Source of the DNA: Brachionus manjavacas
Taxonomy: Eukaryota > Rotifera > Eurotatoria > Ploima > Brachionidae
Assembly (NCBI GenBank): GCA_019054805.1
Contig: JAHQIY010000005.1
Span: forward strand, 2,463,501-2,527,500
Reading direction: 5' to 3'
DNA length: 64,000 nucleotides
A program made the position numbers and the translations under genes. The notes beneath the pieces are model-generated. The model ran no database searches. It worked only from the letters and a program-made list of their open reading frames with translations, and was not told the DNA's origin. Below are positions 57,236-64,000 of this stretch, piece after piece (position 1 is the first letter of the stretch; each line of letters starts with the position of its first letter).

Positions 57236-59907
57236 ATGAAATTTCAATTTAGAGTTTTAATAATATTAATTCTTTATAATGCATCGCAAAGTAGGTGTTT
57301 TTTTGTCGATTAATAAATAATTTAACTCAAATTTTGATTGAGTATTTTTACTAAAAATTATTTTTTTATTTAAGACCTTCTAAACTCTCTTTATTTCAGT
57401 GTAATTCGAAAACTTTTTAGATATTTTAAAATTTTAATTTTTATCATTTAATAAATATTACCATTTAAGAATAATTTTTCAAAATCTTACCCGAACAAAA
57501 AAAAAATTAAGTTCTGTCTAAAGAAAAGAAAAAAATGATCAAAAGGGTACCCCAAATAAGTTTATCTATTCTATTAAAATAAAATAAAATTAGTATTAAT
57601 TTGTATGAATTTTTTTGCAAATACATTTAACTTATTTAGAAAATAAAGTCAAGTTATTGAGAAATTTTAAATATTGGCTAAATAATTAAATTTTTAATTC
57701 TTATTAGATAAGTTTAAGATGCTAAACTTTAAAAAAAAGCTTCTTAAAATTGAAAGCAATTTTTTAAATGAATAATTTGATTTAGACCATTGTTTTAACC
57801 AATTTGAATAGAAATTTATTTTTTCCCTTTAATCAACTAAGTCGGTGTTTTATCCAAATTTAATCTAAAATCGTGTTAATTCGAGTTAAATCCGAATTTA
57901 GAATTTTTTTTATTTTATATTAATATTTTTATTTAAGTCGTGAATGCTGCTTTTGAATTTAGCAATAATTTAGAAACAGACAGCCAAATTCCATACATCG
58001 AAGCAAATGATTATCAAAACGCAACTGTTGGCAAATCAGTTTCCCTTAAATGCATTGTTCACCATTTAAAGAGTTATAAAGTAAGCATACAAAAAAAATG
58101 ATTAAAACAAAAAAAAGGTTCTCATGGGAGTATTTTGAACTATTTTTATTCCATTCTGGCTAATTTAAATAATCACCAGCCAGATTCATTAGCAGAAATG
58201 CAATATGAGATTTCTTATCAGCCGAAATAAAATTAAAAAAAATGATAAGATTGATTTTATGCTCAAGTAATAAAATCTTGTCAAAATAATAAATTTGTAA
58301 TTTATGACCACTTGAGTTTTTAATTTATTTTATTTTAATTGAATTAATCTTTAAAGCATTTGAAATTCTTTGATCAAACATGTGAAAAAATTTTTTTTTA
58401 ATCATTTAAAAAACTAAGATCGCTTGGTACTTTAATGGTATCCTGTTATCGTTGAATAGCATTAGAATAATTAATGACAAATATTATTCTGTTGAAAATC
58501 CGCAACCAAATGAATGGATTCTTGTTATTGATCCTGTAAATACAATTCATGATGGACAATATAGTTGTCATGTGAATAATGGTTTAAAAAAGATTATCAA
58601 CCTCAAAGTTGGAAGTAAATTATATAATTAAGAAAAAAAATACATTTATTAATTTAATAAAAATTAAAGTGCCACCTGTCTTTGTTGGTAGTAATGATTC
58701 TCATATAATTATCAATGCTCAGGAAAGAGACAATGTGACTCTGACATGTGAGGCCGAAGGAAGCCCTCCCCCTCTTATCTATTGGTATAAAAACAGTAAG
58801 AAAATTTTAGAATATTTTACTAGTTAAAATATGTCTAGCTGATAAAATTGTTTATTTATTTTTATTTAAGATAAACTTATAGCAACTGGTACCCAATTTT
58901 TTAAGAATAATGTTTCGCGTTATAGCAGCGCTATTTATGAATGTGTTGCCAGAAATGGAATCGAACCTGATCCAAGTCGTCTTTTTAAAGTTAACATCAA
59001 CTGTAAATTATTATCACCAATTTTGTTCTTAAATTTTAACTAATTATTTAAGTCAAACCTATCATGCATTTGATGTATCATTTTGCTGACTACCAAAATA
59101 ATAGCAATAGACACATTTTGAATGAGTTAGAATTGGTATGTGAAGTAACAGGGTAAAGAATTTAATTTATAATATTTTTTTTAATAACTGGGTTTTATTG
59201 TGCTTAGAAATCCAATTAATTCAATTAGTTGGTTCAAAGATGGAATAAAAATTAAAGATGATCATCGTCGAAGACACCGTTTCTATCGAAATAATAATTA
59301 TAGCTTTAAACCAGCATATAGTCCGACAAGTGAGCCTAAAAGTGTCTTGAAGAAAAAACACCCCAAGATTGTATCTATTCACTCAACTTATCATGAAAGA
59401 CACTTTAAATTAATATCTAAACTAAAAATAAAAGTATTTTTGATTTAATTCTAGAAGAAAAATCAAAATAATATATTTTTTTTAGAATTTTGATGAGTCT
59501 GAAAACGGAAATTTCAAATGCTCAGCAAATGGCTTTGAAGGCGATCATTCAAAATCGTTAAATATAGATGGTATTTGATTTAAAAAAATGATTTAAATCA
59601 ATTATTTAAATTTCCTTTCTTCAAAGAATTAACAACTAAATGGATTATGGATGAATCGAAAAAAGATTTGATTGTTAACAAGAATGAAAAGTACACCAAA
59701 AAAAACCTAAAAATTTTGAACCATCAGGATTTGAACGGTCGACTTGTACAAACCAGTTTAATGCACGAATTATCACGTGGTTCAAAATACAATTTGACCA
59801 AAAGTGCCGAAATGGTTCAAAACAATTTTAATGCTTCAAATAGTTTAGAATTTATTTATGTCTATATTTATTTAATTGTTGCTATTATTTTGAATAGAAT
59901 AAATTAA
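57236..59907 (+). CDS. Three-Ig-domain surface protein, probably GPI-anchored (IgLON/lachesin-like)
   Basis: Nine exons with consistent phases: 57236..57290, 57938..58080, 58419..58614, 58670..58795, 58871..59002, 59053..59152, 59208..59433, 59486..59570, 59627..59907; 447 aa. Exon 1 is a signal peptide (MKFQFRVLIILILYNAS). Ig1: VGKSVSLKCIV, IAWYFNG, DGQYSCHVNNG. Ig2: DNVTLTCEAEGSPPPLIYW, YECVARNG. Ig3: ELELVCEVTG, SISWFKDG, an unusual basic His/Arg/Lys-rich loop (DDHRRRHRFYRNNN), then NGNFKCSANG. Each Ig has the paired Cys and the core Trp. A 90-residue stalk ends in a hydrophobic tail (FIYVYIYLIVAIILNRIN) with no cytoplasmic domain, as in GPI-anchor signals. Such proteins act in neural and epithelial adhesion. 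The assignment to IgLON/lachesin rests on architecture only. Confidence 0.88.
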
Positions 59908-59909
59908 AA

Positions 59910-60650
59910 CGACGAAAAAATAACTTATTAGACTAGATTTTGTTTGTATAAACAGTAATCCCAAACGTTTGGATGCGCACAATTATTTTAATTGATTGGA
60001 AGCTTGGAATACGTCATTCTTGTTTATCCTTCTGGTCAATTCGTTCGCTATGAGTTTTAAATTTAATTTTATATCTGTCGATTTTTTATCAAAATAAAAA
60101 TAAATTTGTTATAAAGGTCCTATTCAAATTTTTAAATGACAAATATATGTTTTTTTTCTTATATAGTAAATAATAAAATCATCAAATATTTTAATTAATA
60201 TTTAAGTTTTTTTTTTATAACGGATGGCCAAAAATACTTGTGCAAAATTTCAATAAAAGATAATATTATGAAAATTTAACCGAATATACATAATTACATC
60301 TGGTTTTAAGAAAATTTTTTCTTTAATTTAATTATATATTTTTCTAGAAAAAACATTTCTTTTGAAAAAAAAATTAGATTAAAAAGTTTTCAAAAAGACA
60401 CTTAATTAAAAGACAAATTTATATTAAATCAATGTATAAAATTTCAAGCCAAAATATTATCTTAATAATAATATTATTATTTATTAGTTTAAAGCCCCAT
60501 AGGCAAAATTACAAAAAATTACATTAAATTCGAGTTAAATTTAAAAAAAGAAAGAAAATTGCACTAGTGTTACTAAGTATTATTAATCAAATTTTTCATT
60601 TTTTCAAATAGACTCAGTGAGGTTTTTAATGATAACTCATGAATTTTTAA
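59910..60650. other. 3' flank of the Ig gene, AT-rich
   Basis: An AATAAA-containing stretch near 60092-60104 may serve for polyadenylation. Nothing else recognised. Confidence 0.4.
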
Positions 60651-60659
60651 GCTAAATTA

Positions 60660-61275
60660 CCACTTTCTTCCTTTTACTAAAAAAAACTTACTGAACATGA
60701 ATTTTCAACTGATATCTTCATTTTCAAATTAAAAAGTAGAAATTTTCATTGTTCTAGTTCGTTGGTGTATTTATTTATCTTATTTTCTAGGTTTCCTTTT
60801 TTGCTAGGTCATTTGCAAAAAGCACAAACATTTGTTTTGTTTCGTTCAGGGATGTCATTAATAAATGTACTAAATAAAAGAGGACTAATATTGCTGAGCC
60901 TTGAGGGATACATGCATAAATGAAAGCTCAGAACCAAAATACGCTGCTTCGGTAATCGCTGCTGATCACAGATTTTCTCTGGCTACGATTTTCTTCTTGT
61001 AAAACAAAAACTGCTTTTTTTTACAATAAAAATCTGAGCAGGAATCATCATAAGGAAAAAAAATCCAATTATTAAGGTTTTTATCGCTCAAGTGGTCATT
61101 TACATTTACCTTAAATGTCTTAGAGTCTAGAAAGGATCTAATCCAGTTAATTAAGTAATGAGGTGGATTCATTTTAATCAACTTTTAAATTGAAACTTCA
61201 TGCCAAATCCTTTTAAAGGTTTTAGAAATATCAAAAATAAAGAACAAACTGTTTTCTTTCTATTAAATGACTCTG
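60660..61275 (-). mobile_element. CR1/jockey-like LINE fragment, second copy
   Basis: On the minus strand: FDISKTFKRIWHE, NPPHYLINWIRSFLDSKTFK, VNVNDHLSDKN (61240-61060), then about 130 bases of unrelated sequence, then IPQGSAILVLFYLVHLL, VLFANDLAKKE and NLKMKISVENSCSV (60910-60680). It is the same family as the copy at 7.4-8.7 kb but more decayed; the first Asp of the catalytic pair reads Asn here. Several stops and frame changes. Confidence 0.75.
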
Positions 61276-62012
61276 CAATTTTTTGAATTTAAATAAATAA
61301 ATAATTAAAGTAATAATAATGAATTAAAAAAGTATATCAAATCTGAAAATTACTGAACAGTTCGTTGGTTATTACGATGTCAAAATATGCAAAAGCTCTG
61401 AAAACTTAAAGAATTAAAAAAATAAAGAATTTATTTAAGGATATGGTTCAAAAAAAAAAGTAAAGAATAACATAATTTTAAAATTTGTAAAAGTTGAATC
61501 TTTAGAAGTGCAAGTCAATACGCATACATTAACAGCGGAATAAAAATTGATTTTAGGGATTTAAAAGAAAGAAAGAAAATTATTCAAATTGAAAAAAATA
61601 ATTTTTTATAAACTAATTGATATAACAAAAACCCTAAAAATTATTGAAAATTATTGAAAAATTAAATTCGCATTTCCATTACCACTTCAGTAAAACAGTA
61701 TTGTTAATATATTTAGCTTTCAATTTGGTAAAATTTTTTGTGTTTGAATTACAAAATGTATCCAATATTGAAATAACATTGAAAAAGTGCGATGTTTCGA
61801 ATATTTTTTTCAGTTTCAAAAAAAATAATTTTAAGCTAATATTGCAAGAATGGAAAACTTTGTTTTTCTTATAAATTTTGACTTAAGATTTTGATATGAT
61901 GATCCTTAAGATAATATTTTTTAAAAATATCTGCGCACTGTTTTCCTTTATAAATTGTTTTTGTTAAAATGCATCAAACGAAAGTCTAGAAAGAAAAAAA
62001 AAAATTTTTCAG

Positions 62013-62590
62013 ATCTAGTCGGTTAGGTAAACTCTGGTTCACCTTTTAATGGAATAACTCTTTTTCTCAGGTTTTATGAACTATTAGTTCACCTATTTTG
62101 AAATTTTTTCATCTATTTAGAAAAAAGCTATTGTAATAATTAAAAAATAAGATAGAAAAAATGTAATTACATAAAAAATTTAAAGCTGGAATGAGTAAGT
62201 AAAATTTGATAAATAGATGAATCTATGTTCCCCAAAGTCAAACACTTGAAGTGTGAAAAATTAATTTTTATTATTTGTGCTAAAAGGAAAATATTTTAGA
62301 AGAGAGCGTATTTGGGTATTTGGTATTGTTGAAAGGGTTATATCAAGTCAACCGGGCGAATGCTATTTCTAAAGCTCCTTCAAATTAGAAAAAGAACCAA
62401 AAAATTTATTAACTTTAATTATTTATTTTTATATCAGTTTCGAGAATTAGGCATTCTATTAAATAGCTTTATTCAATTTGTTGACATAATCTAAAAATTG
62501 TAAATCTAATTCTATTTTGGTTCATCTTAACGTGATAAAAAAATGGGTGAACTAATAGAGCAAGAATTTTTCGCATTAAACCGACTAGAC
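62013..62590 (+). mobile_element. Small decayed Merlin/IS1595-like DNA transposon
   Basis: Inverted ends: TCTAGTCGGTTAG on the left (62014-62026) and, read in inverse, TCTAGTCGGTTTAATG on the right; a second inverted pair CTATTAGTTCACC lies about 65 bases (left) and 30 bases (right) further in. Inside, the plus strand has IDESMFPKVKH at 62213 and ERIWVFGIVER at 62305, the first catalytic Asp block and the W-v-F-G-v-E-R block of Merlin/ISXO2-type transposases. Little of the rest remains, so it is a deleted, dead copy of about 580 bp. Target-site duplication not resolved. Confidence 0.5.
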
Positions 62591-62639
62591 CGAGTATTTT
62601 AACTATTGGTTATCTTTTTTTTTTATATTCATTTTTTCT

Positions 62640-62720
62640 TTATAAATTTTTTTTCATATATTTTTTATTCTGAAGGAGCATTAGCTCGGTACAGATAAAC
62701 AAATAAATAAATAAATTATT
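62640..62720 (+). repeat. Solo LINE 3' tail (AAAT)n
   Basis: GAAGGAGCATTAGCTCGGTA, CAGATAAACAAATAAATAAA. It is the same tail, in inverse orientation, as the 3' end of the LINE at 7385-7430. No coding part, so an extreme 5' truncation. Confidence 0.7.
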
Positions 62721-62959
62721 TAAAAGTTAAAAAAAGAATTTCCAATATTTTTTTCAAATTTCCAAATAAAAATTAAATTCATTCTATTTAACTAAAGAGT
62801 TTAATTTCAAATATGAAAATGCTTGCAATATTAACTTTAATTTATTTTTTTTTTTTGAAACTGAAAAAATTATTTGAAACATCGCACGTTTTCAATGTTA
62901 TTTCAACATTGGATACATTTTTTAATTCAAACACAAAAAATTAAACCACTTTTAAATCA

Positions 62960-64000
62960 AAATATTTTTTGTCATCATGCATCTTTCATTTTTAAAAAGA
63001 CTTTTATTATGTAATATAAAAAAAGTAAAATATATTTATAATAATAATATATATAATAATAATAGTATAATCAAAAAAAAATATTGTTAATTTCTTTTCA
63101 AATCATAGAAAATGAGCAAAAAAAATAAAATAAAGCAAGTAAAATTTATTTGAACACCAGAAAAAGCGCCATACTTTTACTTAACCAAAAGGTATCTTTC
63201 TAAAGTCAATCTTTCACTTGAAAATGATGAATAAATATTTTTTAAAAATAATTACAAAACTTATTTTTGAAGAATAAAAAGAGATAAATAAGTTCCGAAA
63301 ATTTTTTGTAGCATTTTGCTTCACATAAAAACAAACATCTGCAAAAAATTACTTTCATCTTCATATACGTTTCCAAGTGAGATAAACTGTTAAAAATTGT
63401 AGCTTTACTTTGTTTATTTATTTTTAATTAACAAAAATCCTTCGGGAGAAGTAAAAAAAGAAAAAACTCAAGTAAAATAAAAAAAAGTTGATCAAATACG
63501 AATTATTAAAAATAAAAAAGTTATAATTTAAAAAATTGATTTGTTTGAAAAAGAGAAATGAGTCTCATTTGGGTTTAATAAGCTGGTTAAATAAAGTTTG
63601 AAAATTAGAGCATTTTTCTCTCAACTAATTTATCCTTAAAATAAGACTTAAAATCTAACTCTAATTATTATTTTAGCACATTTTTATTAATTCTTTTAAT
63701 GATACTTAAATTTCAACATTCTAAATTATGTTTGTAATATTTTTTTCAATTAATGAAGAATATAATCTACAAAATCCATTTGAAATATTCCAAAATTTAA
63801 TTTATTTTTATTTTGTTTTCCTTCATTTTTGTAAAATATAATTTTATCCTATCATTTGTATTTAAATTTAAAAAAAATATAATCAATTAAAATCAAATCG
63901 AGAATTCTCACATCTACATTAAATCGAAAACTTAAGCATTGCTCTAAATTTCTTTTTATGAAAAATCAAATATCAAGAATTCAAATATTTTCATTGAACT
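62960..64000. other. AT-rich stretch to the window end, nothing recognised
   Basis: Short ATA/ATT-rich runs near 63038-63066; otherwise no pattern seen on either strand. Confidence 0.5.

Larger units (their letters stand above)
61727..62953. repeat. Pair of about 125-bp inverted repeats, 1 kb apart
   Basis: Left arm 61727-61849 and right arm 62826-62953 are near-identical in inverse: GTGTTTGAATTA, AAAATGTATCCAAT, TTGAAATAACATTGAAAA, GTGCGATGTTTC, TTTTTTCAGTTTCAAA, TAATATTGCAAG. Differences are few and mostly in A-runs. The space between holds the Merlin-like element and a LINE tail. The 76-residue frame at 61644-61874 runs through the left arm and is therefore suspect as a gene. Confidence 0.85.

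Noticed and set aside
61644-61874. A 76-codon plus-strand frame
   Set aside because: It lies in the left arm of the inverted repeat; the right arm does not keep the frame.
1-64000. Search for LTR retrotransposons, endogenous viruses and Polintons
   Set aside because: I saw no long direct repeats, integrase, protease or capsid pattern. All retroelement pieces found are non-LTR.
1-64000. Search for tRNA and rRNA genes
   Set aside because: No GGTTCGA-type T-loop with a matching A box and acceptor stem was seen, and no conserved rRNA blocks.

Overview
This window looks like nuclear DNA of an invertebrate animal with a very AT-rich genome. The genes are spliced, with many introns of about 45-60 bp beside a few of 0.5-5 kb, GT-AG borders and clean phases. 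The recognisable genes are animal-specific: a LATS/Warts kinase, a group I metabotropic glutamate receptor, a three-Ig-domain adhesion protein and a membrane mucin. A rotifer of the Brachionus kind is my best guess, but the sequence alone does not prove it. I saw no tRNA, rRNA, CRISPR array or LTR element.

Layout. 1-9 kb is a transposon graveyard: a pogo-like helix-turn-helix fragment, a broken Tc1/mariner transposase, several LINE pieces (one with an inverted 5' part) and a possible MULE-like fragment. Inside it, on the minus strand at 2.9-3.3 kb, lies a small host gene with an XRN2-binding (XTBD) domain. 9.7-17.5 kb holds the LATS kinase on the minus strand as two coding exons split by a 4.9-kb intron that carries a pogo-family element. 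A possible small gene starts head-to-head with it. 18.7-23.8 kb is featureless AT-rich DNA.

23.8-33.6 kb is a six-exon group I mGluR on the plus strand (1339 aa by my model). Its extracellular glutamate-binding (Venus flytrap) domain is interrupted by a C-type-lectin-like domain. The lectin part and the following flytrap part are read in one frame inside one exon, so this is not an artefact of joining two genes. All ten glutamate-contact positions that I can align are kept. This is the strongest candidate for something undescribed. Its introns house three terminal-inverted-repeat elements.

35.1-36.3 kb: an Asn/Ser-rich RGG-box protein (minus, three exons). 38.2-38.7 kb: a small single-pass membrane protein (minus). 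40.2-49.8 kb: an eight-exon membrane mucin (minus, 3082 aa) with a signal peptide, 57 exactly 42-residue Ser/Thr repeats, Cys-rich modules, one EGF domain, a membrane helix and an acidic tail. 50-57 kb is mostly empty. 57.2-59.9 kb: a nine-exon Ig-superfamily protein (plus, 447 aa), probably GPI-anchored. 60.7-63 kb: a LINE fragment, then a 125-bp inverted repeat enclosing a small Merlin-like DNA transposon and a solo LINE tail.

Taken together the host genes are unrelated in pathway (Hippo signalling, glutamate signalling, cell-surface and adhesion proteins); nothing suggests an operon. The exon models were built by eye from splice signals and phase; each full model closes in frame, which is good but not final evidence.
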